Assembly: GCA_013398015.1 (NCBI GenBank)
Contig: VZRR01013890.1
Coordinates: forward strand, 573,118 to 637,117
Direction of reading: 5' to 3'
DNA: 64,000 nucleotides
DNA from: Oreocharis arfaki
Taxonomy: Eukaryota; Chordata; Aves; Passeriformes; Paramythiidae
Within the stretch, counting starts at the first letter, position 1; each line of letters opens with the position of its first letter. The notes under the pieces are model-generated. The model was not told the DNA's origin. It saw only the letters and a list, made by a program, of their open reading frames with translations, and made no database searches. Below are positions 25,068 through 36,837 of the stretch, piece by piece. The position numbers and the translations under genes were made by a program.

Positions 25068-26318
25068 TGCCAAGAGAAAAAACTAACTGAAGTAGGCTTT
25101 TCTCTCTCCTAAATGTGCAGGCTGTGAGAAAGTTATCATTAACCCAGGTAGCAAAGTGTAACAGAAGAATAAATCACAGTGGTAATTCAAATTGGGATTG
25201 GGCTGAAATACCTATGCCAAAGGGAGAAGCTCTAATCCAAATCCCAAGGAAGTTTATGAAGACTTCCAGGAAGCACGTCACTTACAGCAATCATACATTT
25301 GCGATGGGAACTAGTACTAGGACAGTTCAGTATGCCAGAAACTAGACAAAATTAATTTTGTGAATCACTGAGCAGACAGTAGCCTGCAAAACTGATTAAG
25401 TGACCAACATGGAGACAAACCCCCCGTATTTTACTGCCAAATCCCTTCATCCATTTTCCTGTCAAATATTTTTTCAGATCTGTAGCTCAAAGAACCAATT
25501 GGAATGAATGCCAATTTTCAATAGATCAAAGATAAAAGAACGTTATGTTTCATTAACGAAGTAACCATCAGAAAAATATTTTGCCATCTCTAAATACTTT
25601 GTCTTCATAATGTTCTTGCTATATGTTTATGAAATCCTACAAGTCAACAGGACATCCGCACCATCCTTTCAGCTTATACTGCTGTCAATATAATGGACAT
25701 CAACCCTATCTGTACATATTGCCATGAATTTGAGAAGCAACAGTAATAAAAAAAAAAGTGCCAAGAGATAATAACAAACAAATGTGATGAGAATAGACTA
25801 CTACTATGGCACAGACCAAGTACAGGAAAGTGAGTATGTGTTGAGAAAGTAAAGGTATTTTATTGCCCATCATAGTGCAGTGTTCAAAGTTGTATACAGC
25901 TCCTCTTGCTGAGACACATTCTTCCACAAACACAGCTCAGATGCTCAAGGCACAATCCACCCCACACATATCTTCCATTTATATCCCCAGAGAAAAGTAA
26001 ACACTTCAATTCTACCATAAGGGCTCATGCACATTTTCCATTGCTTCCTTCTAAAAGCTGGGATAATAACACTGATATTTAATCCTACACCTGTCTTTTC
26101 ATAATGAAGGGAAAATTTTTTAAAAAAATAAATTAGTGGCTCACAATGTTTGTACACTTCTAGGACTTGAGGATTTTGTTATTTTGAAGAAAACTGTGAG
26201 ACCTTGTTTACCAGAACCACTGCTAAACTTTCCCTAGCAGACCTCCCATTTCACACACTCAGCAGTTGAAAAAGTTCACCAGAGGCGTACTGGGGTAGGG
26301 GCATGTGTGCGTATAATT

Positions 26319-26358
26319 AAAAAAAAAAAAAAAAAAAGAGAGAGAAGAAAAAAAAAAA
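26319..26358 (+). repeat. A-run, (GA)n, A-run
   Basis: A19 (26319-26337), GAGAGAGAAG, then A11 (26348-26358), 34 bp before the LTR at 26393. Confidence 0.9.
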
Positions 26359-26392
26359 TATTTGGATTTTATTAAGAAAACTCTTTACTTCC

Positions 26393-26823
26393 TGTCCTGG
26401 TTCTGGCCAGGACAGAGTTAACTTTTGCAGTAGCCAGAAAGGGGCATGGACAGGACCCAGAGGTTATTCTACACCACCTCCCCGTCCAGGAAAGGGGGAA
26501 AGGGGTCACTTGTGGATGGCGGAGTGTGGTGGTGCGGTCAGGTATTGCCGCGGATTTCTGTGTTGTGAGCATTCCCACGTGAATCGTTCGCCTCTCTCGT
26601 ACACTTCGTTATTAATATTGTTGCTCTTACTGTTTTCTTATTTTATTACTGTTTGCAGTAATTTGTTCTTATTTCAGCCCATGATCTTTACCTTTTGTGC
26701 CTCCAATTCTCCTCTCCAGCCTGCTGCAGCGGGAGGGAGAGGGAGTAGTGGGAGAGCGTCGTGTGGTTTGGAGTGTTTCAGTGGGAACACTAAATTGGGA
26801 AATACCATTCCTAAACCACAACA
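26393..26823 (+). mobile_element. Solo LTR (ERVL-like) with 5-bp target-site duplication CTTCC
   Basis: A 431-bp element between perfect CTTCC duplications (26388-26392 and 26824-26828). It begins TGTCCTGGTTCTGGCCAGGA and ends CCTAAACCACAACA, so it has TG...CA termini. The TGTCCTGGTTC...ACAGAGTTAA start and the AAACCAC(A/G)ACA end are a recognisable avian ERV LTR pattern. It is relatively GC-rich at both ends. No partner LTR or internal retroviral sequence is nearby. It is antisense to TMTC2 and inserted directly after an A-rich/GA-rich stretch. Confidence 0.9.
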
Positions 26824-28317
26824 CTTCCCCACAGCAATTCCAATAAATTAGCACTTTTGTGTCAAAGATCTGCTAAGAAGAAACCAGTAACACTGACTTT
26901 CTCCTATTATTCTTAGGTGTGAGATATAAAGATATCTGCTAGAAAAGCAATGTAAATAAGGAAATTTTCCTGCACAACCTACTTGCAGTTCTATTCCAGA
27001 AGAAGGTAACCAGTAGGCGCATATATTTGCCAATATCCTAGCAATTTTAACAGTAACTGGAAACTGTTAAAAAAAAAAAATCAGCTTTCCAGGACATGGA
27101 ACTGACAGGCAGTGGGGATATAACACTACCATCTTGAATTCCATTACAAGCTAATTCCCTTCCAGGTAGCTTTTAATCAAACTCTGCATTTAACATCACA
27201 TGGTAACACCAATTTTTAAGTCTTTCAAACTGTGTTGTCACCTGTTACTCATACAGAAAACTTTTGTTGTAATTCCTTCTCCTTTTCCAAATTCAGATAC
27301 TTTTAGCAATAATAGATCTCCTAAAATTAATAATGAGCTGTTGTTTTCCACTGGCTTTCTACCCTGTGTAAAAAGACATTTTTTGCTTGAAGATTGGACA
27401 GCACAATCAAGGCCATAGAAAAAGCTTATCGCTTAGGTGAAAAGTTGAAGAACTTTCAGCTGAGGAATATTCAGACTGAGGCACAAGGACTGAAGAGCCA
27501 TACAGAGCACAGGTATATCAGCAGAGCACAGAAAGCAAATATGAACCCACTAAGGCAAACAATGAAAGCAAATGTAGAATAGATAAAAATGAAAGAGGAT
27601 ATTAGTCAGAAAAATGGGAACAAGAAACAGAAAACAAATTAAAAGCTGTTTAAAAACAGATTTATTTGAATTAATAAAATAGAAATCCATTTTCATCTTC
27701 AAAATGTGTCAAAATCAAGGAGGGACTGGCACTTTGCTAGAATTATCACATGAGGCTAGTTTAGCTGGAGCTACAAGCACACCTACAGTCAAAAGTTTAG
27801 TAAATTTTACAGAAATAAAGAAATCCAACTCTTCCAATTTTTTAGAACTAGCTCTTAGTAATTGAGTAGTTCCTTTCACATGCTCAAAGAGATACTCCTA
27901 AAGAAGTGTAAATTCAAAGCATGACATGTTATTTACAAAGTACAGGTGACACCGAGCCATAGGCAGCCCCAACAGCCCTGAGTCAAACACTGAATGTCTT
28001 ACTGAATTAATTCCATTACTTCCAAAGTACTTATAATAAAGGCTTTATCAACCAGAGAACTCCTTACCATGCATTACAAAGCTCATGTGCCATTATAACT
28101 GTTTTCTTCCAGCACAGAGTTGGCACCACTTCAAGAATAGACGCAATGTCTCACAAAAAAAACCCCAATGCTGTCAAACTCCTTAATTAAAAGGAATGAC
28201 TGAAATAGTGGGACAAATAAGGCAATAAGCAATTTTCAGGCCAAAGCCTTCCCATCCATTTACCTGACCTATTCAAAGGGCATGAGACCGTTTCCCAGGA
28301 GGTGCTGATAAACTCAC

Positions 28318-28439
28318 CGTCAGAGCCAGCAGTTTTCCATAGGTGAGATGGGCTGGGATGTGGTCGCTCTTGGATCGCAGTGACTCCACATACCAGTGCT
28401 CTGCTTCTGGCAGCCGACTCATTCTCATATAGGCTTCTC
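28318..28439 (-). CDS. TMTC2: TMTC2 exon, TPR with EAEHWY motif
   Basis: A 122-bp exon. The acceptor is TTTGACTCTGCAG and the donor is ACG/GTGAGTT. Bases GA complete the Gly codon, then 40 whole codons: EAYMRMSRLPEAEHWYVE, then SLRSKSDHIPAH, then LTYGKLLALT. It ends on a codon boundary. The GEAYMR...LPEAEHWY...L block is a TPR, and LTYGKLLALTG opens the next. In-frame sequence upstream of 28439 (Phe-Asp-Ser-Ala) is intron read-through and not coding. Several conservative changes relative to the remembered mammalian protein (Met/Leu, Arg/Lys, Val/Met, Ser/Thr) look like ordinary divergence with the fold preserved. Confidence 0.95.
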
Positions 28440-28575
28440 CTGCAGAGTCAAACAAATGCTAGTGAGAACGCCCAAAATTTCTCAAGGCTTTCATAATTTG
28501 TTATCTCATAATTTTCTATGTTTTAAATGTGCACAGATCTTGAAATAGGTGAAGTTATTTGAACACTTGCAGTCA

Positions 28576-28593
28576 CCCACACACACACACACA
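28576..28593 (+). repeat. (CA)n microsatellite
   Basis: CCCACACACACACACACA, about eight CA units, 140 bp upstream (in transcript sense) of the acceptor of exon 28318-28439. Confidence 0.85.
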
Positions 28594-29433
28594 AAACCCT
28601 TGGAGACACTTGAGTGAAGAGATTAAGTTAAGGCCTTATTAGGGCTGAAATGGTGTAGCTGAGATGAAAACTATTGTTGGAACAGAATTGCCAGAGAGAG
28701 AGCTCCAGCTGCTAGGATTTAGTCAAAAGTCTCAAAGTAACAGAAATTTTACCTCATCTACTTTAGAAAAGCTACTTCTTTTCCATCACTCTACATTGCA
28801 AAGCATGGAATAACAGCAAGAACATGGAAATTTTGCATTTAATCATAATAACTCAAGAACCTAAATTTTGTTCTAAAAACCAGGGAAGTTTAAGAAAACA
28901 GACCTGAAAGTATATTGGAGGGAGAGACAATAGAATACAAAAGCTAATCTCTGAATGTAGTTACATAAGGTTGTCTGCCACAATTTGTTTAAATTAAAAC
29001 ATAGCATTCATTATTTTAAAACTGCTAGTCTGAAGAAGTCATGTACAAAATGACCGAGACTGGACACTTTTCAAAGTGAAATCCTTTACTATGAGAGGCA
29101 GAGAAAGGCAATGTTGAAGAACAATAGATGAATGGGATGTCAGAAAGCCTGCTATGTTATATGTTTTTATATATATTATATATTAGTGTTATACAGATAA
29201 TTGTTGTCATGAAGTTTGTGGGAAAGAGTTTAGCATACATAGCAAGACAGGCTGTTTCTTCAAGGAGCAATGTTGACGTTTGTGATGGGGTACTCTCTCT
29301 TTACCTGCTGAGGGTGAGAGAGCAGAGAAACTGCTGCCTTATAAAAGTCTTTTATTTCATAGTTCCATAGTTTTCTGAAGGCAGAGTTCAAGAGAGGGAA
29401 ACATTATGAACGCAAGAGCAGGCTAGCAAACAG

Positions 29434-29491
29434 CATCTTCTTCCTTCTTCTCTTCTTCTTCTGTTGATGATGATGATGACGATGATGATGA
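29434..29491 (+). repeat. (CTT)n pyrimidine tract followed by (GAT)n
   Basis: A CTTCTTCCTTCTTCTCTTCT-type stretch passes directly into GATGATGATGATGACGATGA. Two different trinucleotide tracts adjoin. Confidence 0.9.
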
Positions 29492-30752
29492 CTGGCGACT
29501 GATGACTGACTCTAACTTACAGAACTATTGATTATATTTATTAATTGACCAACAGAGTTAACACACGATTCTAGTTTTCTTTTCTTTAACCTATCCTACT
29601 CTAATTCTAATTATCCTAAGCCTTACATAGGTATTACACAGATTTGCGTAAACAATTTCTATCAGCTCTTATTGTTTATACGAGCACTCTATCTAAAAAA
29701 TGTGAACAGTCCAATTCTATCTATGTTTTGTCTATAGTAAAGAAATTCTGTGAAAGGGTAAAACTGCTGCAGGACAAACTGTGTTTAAGGTCTCTTTGTT
29801 GCAGCTTTTCAGTGTTTAAGGCACTTAACATATATTTCTACTAAAGGTTAAAAATCTCTATTTCTATTTCACTTTGATGTGACTTCATGTATCTCAACTT
29901 ATCCAAAGGTTTTAATTCAATCCCTGTGCTTTGACTTTCCTCTGGGCCTATGTCCAGAGGGATTCTCACTACAACAGAGCAAACAACTAAACTTCTCAAA
30001 GGCTGGAAACAAGCAATATGAAACAAGTATGTAATGGTGAAGAATAACAGCTTTCAGATTAATACTCTGCACTTACACAGCTCTTTCACAAGGGCTCTGG
30101 ATATAAATATGCCCTTGCCTAAGTCAATGACAGCCTGAAAATGCCTATTGAAGATTCAGGATTTCATCATCCCAGCAGCTGATCAGTTTCTAATAAATGA
30201 TTAAGTATCTTCCAAAAATTATGAAGTCACAGTTTATCAAATGCTGCTACTGGAGGATCAAGAAATTACAGCTTACCCAAGTAAAGAACAACTAAAGCTG
30301 TCTCCAGGTGAGCCACAGCCTCCAGTTCTGCATTACATGGAAATTAATAACTGAGAAGGCATCAGGGAGACAGAGGTACCAAAGTTCTTTATTCAAGATT
30401 GGAGCCAACTACCACACCCCCAAAACTTGTAGAAAAAGATTCTCAAAGAGGAAAAATAAGAAACTCATACCATGGGAGCTACTTTATCTCTTTATCTTGA
30501 AAATTTACAGAGGCTATGGAAGATTTTCTTTATGAAAGAAAATTGGACAAGGCAAAATCAGATTTTCTTTTTTTTCTCTGTCACCAGAGGAGAAGGATTC
30601 CAGGCAAAATGTGGCACATAAGTTTTGAGTTTCAGGAGTTAGGGTGTGGTGCATGCGAAATGACCAAACTTCAGCCCACAGATAAAATGAGCATGATGTG
30701 GAGCCAGAAGTCACCCTGAGCCAAGACTAAGAGAAACCAACATGATTGTTAG

Positions 30753-30831
30753 GAACAAACAGACTTTTTTCCAAACAGGTCTGCTGTATTTAGAGGCTTG
30801 CACCCCTGTTTGGAAAAAAGTCTGTTTGTTC
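30753..30831. repeat. Perfect 27-bp inverted repeat with 25-nt loop
   Basis: The left arm 30753-30779 (GAACAAACAGACTTTTTTCC and the next 7 bases) is the exact reverse complement of the right arm 30805-30831. The loop is 30780-30804. No transposon termini or target-site duplication are evident. The sequence could form a stable hairpin in either strand or in the TMTC2 pre-mRNA. Confidence 0.95.
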
Positions 30832-30880
30832 TAAATCAAAGATCTACGTACCTTTCTAAATCAAAGACCTACATAGCATT
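30831..30880. repeat. Two tandem 25-bp units
   Basis: CTAAATCAAAGATCTACGTA plus 5 bases (30831-30855), then CTAAATCAAAGACCTACATA plus 5 bases (30856-30880). They match at 21 of 25 positions. The array abuts the right arm of the 27-bp inverted repeat. Confidence 0.9.
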
Positions 30881-31721
30881 CTGTACTCATGCCCTGATCT
30901 TGGATATCCAATTACATACACTGAAGCACTCAAGTAATTCTGCTGCCGTTTAGGGCCAAACTAAAAGAATAATTCCCTCAAAAAACCGCCCAGGCTAAAT
31001 TTAAAAAAAAAATCCAAACAGGTAAGAAACCCCAAAAGAGCACGAACATCAAATTCAGTGATCATAACACCACACAGGATTTTTTTTACTATGTCAGCAC
31101 TCACAAATAAGTGACATAATATTAGACCTTATCTGCACAAAACAAAGTCATGAAATGCTGAAAGGATGGATTAAGCCAGAAGTCAACCTATATGCTCCCC
31201 TCAACTCCTCTCTCTAGCTGCATGTTCTATGGCAGAATGTTTAATTATTTGATTGCATACTATTTTTCCCCCAGGCCCCTGCTTCATTAGCATACAGGAA
31301 ATGAGGAATCCATATTGTTTTTTTCTTTTCTTCAAGTGGAAAATTCCACCCCACCCTGTTACAGCTTGGCAGAGTTTCAAGCAATTAACAACAAGATGCT
31401 TTAAGAAGTAATGTAAGCAGCCATAAGAGATGGAGCTATTATCTGAGGGTAGTAAAGGCTGAATGCACTGCCAAATTTCAAACAGATCCAAGGTTCTCAT
31501 CAATTTTCCATGATGGATTCTGATATAAGAAGAGATTAAAAACTTTGGAGTACTTGCAAATTCAATTTTTAACAGGTTTTAAGAGCTCAACTAGTTCACA
31601 AACTAAACTCCTAAAACTTTGAGGATATTTCTGAGTGGGGCACCTAGAAACGAAGCTACAATACGTCAATCTAAATATCAAACTGTAAAGAAAGAAACTT
31701 TATTCCCCTGAAGTTCACAGA

Positions 31722-32584
31722 TAAAAACTGGGAGAAGCTGTTGACTTCCTTGAAGGCAGGAAGGCCTTACAGAGAGACCTCAACAAATTAGAGAGATGGG
31801 CAATCACCAACCATATGAAGTTGAACAAGGGCAAGTGCCAGATTCTGAACCTGGGATGGGGCAACCCCAGATGTACAAACTGGGGAATGAGATGCTGGAA
31901 AGCAGAGCTGTGGAAAGGGTCCTGATCGACATAAAGTTGAACATGAGTCAGCACTGCCCTGGCAGCCAGGAGGGCCACCCAGGTCCTGGGAGGTATCAGG
32001 CTCAGCACCACCAGCCGGGCAAGGGAGGGCACTGTCCCCTTCTGCTCTGCCCTGGGGAAGCCTCAACTTCAATACTGTGAGAAGTTTTGGTCACCACAAT
32101 GCAAGAAAGATGTTAAACTATTAAGGAATGCTCCAATGAGGATAATGAGGATGGTGAAGGGCCTTGAGGGGAAGCCATATGAGGAGCAGCTCAGGTCATC
32201 TGGGCTGTTCAGCCTGAAGGAGACTGAGAGGAGACCTCACTGCAGCTACAACTTCATTTGGAGGGGAAAAGGATGGGCAGGCACTGATGTCTCCTCTGTG
32301 GTGACCAGTGACAGAACCCAAGGGAATGGCCTGAAGTTGTGTCAGGGGAGGGTTAGGTTGGATATCAGGAGAAGGTTTTTCACCCAGAGGGTGGCTGGGC
32401 ACTGGACCAGGCTCCCCAGGAAAGTAGTCACAGCACCAAGCCTGACAGAGTTCAAGAAGAGTTTGGACAATGCTCTCAGGCACATGGTGTGACTTTCAGA
32501 GATAGTGCTGTGCAGGGCCAGGAGCTGGACTCGACAATCCTTGTGGGTGCCTTCCAACTCAGCTGATTCTGTGGTTCTGTGACT
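31722..32584 (+). mobile_element. CR1 LINE fragment with intact 3' terminus
   Basis: About 860 bp in plus orientation. AACTGGGAGAAGCTGTTGAC leads into CTGAACCTGGGATGGGGCAA, the ORF2 tail (GLEGKPYEEQLRSSGLFSL), the 3' UTR (GTTAGGTTGGATATCAGGAG) and the terminal GATTCTGTGGTTCTGTGACT. Open frames of 94-118 codons on both strands are decayed CR1, not genes. It is 5'-truncated and antisense to TMTC2. Confidence 0.93.
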
Positions 32585-33894
32585 CTTTGCAGGTAATTCT
32601 CTATAGCTAAACATTTTTTTCTGAGGAACCTGTATCAAGAATTCCTATATTATAAGTAATTAGAACATAGATTACTGGAGAAGGAAGCACTGTTAGGAGG
32701 TCTGTTACTAATTCCATCTCTTAAAAAAAAAAAAAGTTGAAAATTGACAACAGCTTCTACCACTGCCATACTCAAAAACTACAATAAAATAAAGCAACAG
32801 GTAACTGAAACATTAATTCAATCAAGTGAATTTATGCATTAGACTGATGCAATTTAATAATAGCTATGACTGCTTGAGATAATTTTCCAACAAAATGTCA
32901 GAGAAAACATGGTATGGATTGATTTCTATAATTCAGGATGCATTTGTGTGTCTGAGATTAAAATAAGAAAGATAATATTTGTCATTTACAACCATGCATT
33001 CTTATAAACTTGCAACATAAATTATTTAGTCATGAGAAAGATAACTTGAGTGTCCATTGGCAGAAAATATGCAAACCAACATGTAAGCAGATTTCTTTAT
33101 TTACTCCAACAACTGCTTTTTCTGCAACGTCTTTCAAATCTCATGCTAAAAATTGGAAAGATCACACATGGACACTTGATTAATAAAACTTGTCAAATCT
33201 GTAAAATTCAACAGAGGTAACAATGACAGAGAAAGAAATTCATGGCAGTGAAAACCTTAAGACATAAGTGGACAATTATTTCCAGTGCCTAATCTGCATC
33301 AACACACAGACATGTGCAGCATTGCCTGCACAATGAGCGGTGGTAATAAATTCAATAGATGACTGGAGTAAAATGGGACAAAACAGTAATTCAAAACTGT
33401 TTCAGTTTTACAGCAGTTAGTTCAGTTAATATTTTCTGAGGTTTATGAACCCATTTCTTGGCTTATTCTACAAGAAAGAGCATATATTATTAAACTATAA
33501 TTCTCATTTACTAATATAGTGCAAGAAAAACATTAATATGCAACTGAAACACCAATTAAAGACGTGCATACTAAGTTCATTAACACTTATTTAATACTTA
33601 ATATTAATACTTTCAAAGAAATGAGAAACAGGCAATCTTTTAGCTAGATTTACACCACCATAATTAAAATCCCTATACCCAAGTGGATTTTATTTGCCAC
33701 TGAGATAGACAACTTGCAAAAGTACCGTTCACCAACAGTATTTTCCCATTTTTCCTCAGAATCCTCAGAATGTAAAAATAATCCTTCAAAATAAACAAAA
33801 CGAAACAAAACCTCACAAAAAATAATAAACTAGCCAAAACCTCCCCATTAAAATCATACCAGGATATTAATTAAAATTGTATTTTATTAACATA

Positions 33895-33990
33895 GCATTA
33901 ACAATAATTAACATACAATTAACAATAATTAAAACCCAATAACAATCACAATAAATATTAAATATTTATATTAATTAATGATGCTAATAA
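33895..33990. repeat. AT-rich imperfect repeat of ATTAACAATAATTA
   Basis: ATTAACAATAATTAACATAC is followed by AATTAACAATAATTAAAAC, then by further TTAA- and AAT-rich sequence. Low complexity. Confidence 0.75.
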
Positions 33991-35865
33991 AAGATTAGCT
34001 TACTAGCAGCCATTTCCTCTGAAGGCTAATATTTCACTTGATAATTACTTGTTAATTAAGTGGAATGTACTTGTAAGAAAAATAAATTTTAAAAAAGGAC
34101 ACAAGATTTTCCAATACATACTACATATTGTTAAAAAGCAAAATTAGGTAGCATTTACATGAATATATCTCACATGGTTCTAGACTAACCTCTCATATGT
34201 TGATTTCACATTTGTTCTGTTTCAGATGCATGTAGTCATACAAAGCAAAGGCCATATCCTGGTAGGGAGAATGCCAGACTTTCTGATCAGAAAGTACAAC
34301 AGAATTATGGATGTAAAAGCACTGTCCCTCCACAGGTTAAGGTACCCATATTTTCAGATTAAGAAGCTATGTCTCTCCAGTGGCGCTCCTTTTAGGACCC
34401 CAAAAGATATTGCTGAAAAGACAACTGAAAAATTATCTCCATAAAGGAGACAATGTAAGGTTAATCTACCTTGCATCGTCCTTATATTTGTAAATTATCT
34501 GCCCCTCAAACTTGTGGGTGGTAAAATTGTAATATAGAAAATATAAAATTTGACATGGACAAGACATCACATGTCAAAACAAAAAGGAAGATGGAGATGC
34601 CCTTTGAAAAGAAAAATCTCTAGTATATACATTGCATCAGGATTTAAATTTAATTTTTCCATCATTTCTTTGAATTGGGAGTAAAAACAAGTTGCCTTAG
34701 AAAATGATGGAGAGGTCTGCATCCCTGTGTGTCACAATACCACAAGGAGTTTGTGTCTTTGGCAATGCAGCCATGCAGCTTTCTTGCGCAAATCAAGACT
34801 GCAGATGTGTTTTACCATAAATGTACCTCTCTAGATATACGACTTCCCTCTTTTTCCCTTTGGTACCAGTGCATAAAAGAACATAATAAATCTGGAAGCA
34901 CAGTTTGATGCTATACTATACTGATGTCTAAGATACACTGCAACAGATTAACAGAGTTGGTTATAAATATGCAGTGCATGCACATCTTCCCTGAAACAGC
35001 TGAAGAACGTGAACATAACAAGCATCAAGTTCTGCATAGACCAAGCACATTCTGCGTCAATTTTTTTCCATTTACAGAATAATCTCCTTGAAGATTTCAA
35101 GGAAGGTATCGTATTTTATCAGGGTTTTTGACGGATAGGAGTCAATCCACACGTACTTTGGCTGAACAAATTCTTATAGGCCTCAATTAGCCAAAGCTGG
35201 TATTATCTGACTTAATTAAGACCACTAAGGTACTTTTGAAGGAAAATACCTTAAGTAGGAAACAGATATAAATGAAGAGCAAAATAACATCAGTTGTAGC
35301 ATGGAACAGCATGGATATTGCACAGCTGTTTCCTGCTGTACAAAGGCTTCCAGTGAAAGAAGTATACTGACAAAAACAGAGGCATTGATTTTTTTTATTT
35401 TATTTACTATTATTACCACACAAGACAGGTAATTTCATCTTCATGCCAGTATAGGTTTCTTTAAAACACTATTAAGAGAAGCATCTTCCATTAGAATCAT
35501 GCCTAACTGGGATCCCTGTAGTCCAATTTCAGTATTGTACCATATTTTTGGTCTGAAAATGTTATGATTATACTTATTTTCATATACAACCTTGCATGTT
35601 TAAAATAAAAACGCATTTCATCTTTAGAATCAACTTTTTCAGACTAACTAAGAAAATTCAAGCATTTCACATTAAAATATAGATCAAAGAGATAAAACTA
35701 AGAAAATGTGAGAACCTGGGGAAAAAAAACCCCAAACATGGTCTCAAACACTGAATCAATTACCATCTCCAGCAATCCACTGCTGTAACCTTCATATGCA
35801 GGTTGAATCCCTCAAGACAAAGTGAAAAAACAGGAGACACTGCAATCAGATTGAGGATTCATACT

Positions 35866-36837
35866 TAGAATCACACAATCATTTAGGTTGAGAAAGATAT
35901 CACAGATCATCAAAATCCAACCTCTGACTGAACATCATGTCAACTAGATCATAGCATCAAGTGTCACATCCAGGCACTTCCTGAACACTTCCAAGGATGG
36001 TGACTCCACCACTCCCCCGGGTAGCCTGTTCCAATTCTTGACAACCTTTTCAGGTTGAAAATTCTTCCCGATGTCCAGCCTCCCCTGGCACAGCTTGAGG
36101 CCTTTTCCTCTTGTCATATTGCTGGTTGCCTGGGAGAAGAGACCAACCCCCAGCTGGCTACAGCCTCCTTTCAGGTGGTTGAAAAGAGCGATAAGGTCTC
36201 TCCCGACTCTTCTCCAGGCTAAAGAACCCCAGCTCCCTCAGCTGCTCCTAATAGGACTTGTGCTCCACAGATGCTTCATCAGCTCCACTGCTCTTCTCTG
36301 GGCATGCTCCAGTACCTCAATGTCTTCCTTGTAGTGATGGGCTCAGAACTGGACACAGGATTTGAGGTGCGGCCTCACCAGTGCGGAGAACAGAGTCAAT
36401 GACTTCCCTGGTCCTGCTGGCCACACTGTTTCTGATACAAGCCAGTATGCCTGGGCACATGCTAGCTCATGTTCAGCTGTTGGCGACCAACATCCCCAGG
36501 TCCTTTTTCTCTGGGCTGCTTTCCAGCCATTCTTCTTCCCTGCCTGTAGTTGTTGTGACTCAAGTGCAAGACTCAGCAATTCACCTTATTGAACCTCATA
36601 CAATCGGCCTTGACCTGTCATCAATCCAGCCTGTCCAGGTCCCTCTGCAGAGCCTTACTGCTCTCCAGTAGATAAACACTCCCAACCCAACTTAGTGTCA
36701 TCTATGAACTTACAGAGGGTGCACTCCATCCCCTCATCCAGATGATCCACAAAGATATTAAATAGGACTGGCCCTAATACCGAGCCCCGCAGAACATCAC
36801 CGGGAACTGGCTGCCAGCTGGATGCAGCGCTTAGCTA
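35866..36837 (-). mobile_element. CR1 LINE fragment, about 970 bp
   Basis: The minus strand ends in the CR1 terminal region (AGAATCACACAATCATTTAG at the low edge). Going up-coordinate it shows GGTGACTCCACCACTCCC, GTTGCCTGGGAGAAGAGACC, and the ORF2 remnant complementary to CCTCACCAGTGCGGAGAACA. It then reaches further 5' (ATTAAATAGGACTGGCCCTA) than the other copies here. It contains stops and frameshifts throughout and is sense to TMTC2. Confidence 0.92.

Larger units (their letters stand above)
14594..28317 (-). other. TMTC2: TMTC2 intron of 13.7 kb
   Basis: Lies between exons 28318-28439 and 14512-14593. It holds a CR1 fragment (15021-15286), two CR1 3' tails (about 21505-21568 and 24549-24585), a 14-bp tandem repeat (25017-25067), A-runs and a 431-bp solo LTR (26393-26823). 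I see nothing identifiable in 15290-20880 or 26850-28300. Confidence 0.85.

Noticed and set aside
31788..32638. Several 94-118-codon frames on both strands
   Set aside because: All fall inside one decayed CR1 copy.
34226..34444. 72-codon plus-strand frame preceded by a TTCTGTTTCAG acceptor-like motif
   Set aside because: Looked like a possible antisense exon, but there is no matching donor, partner exon or family match.
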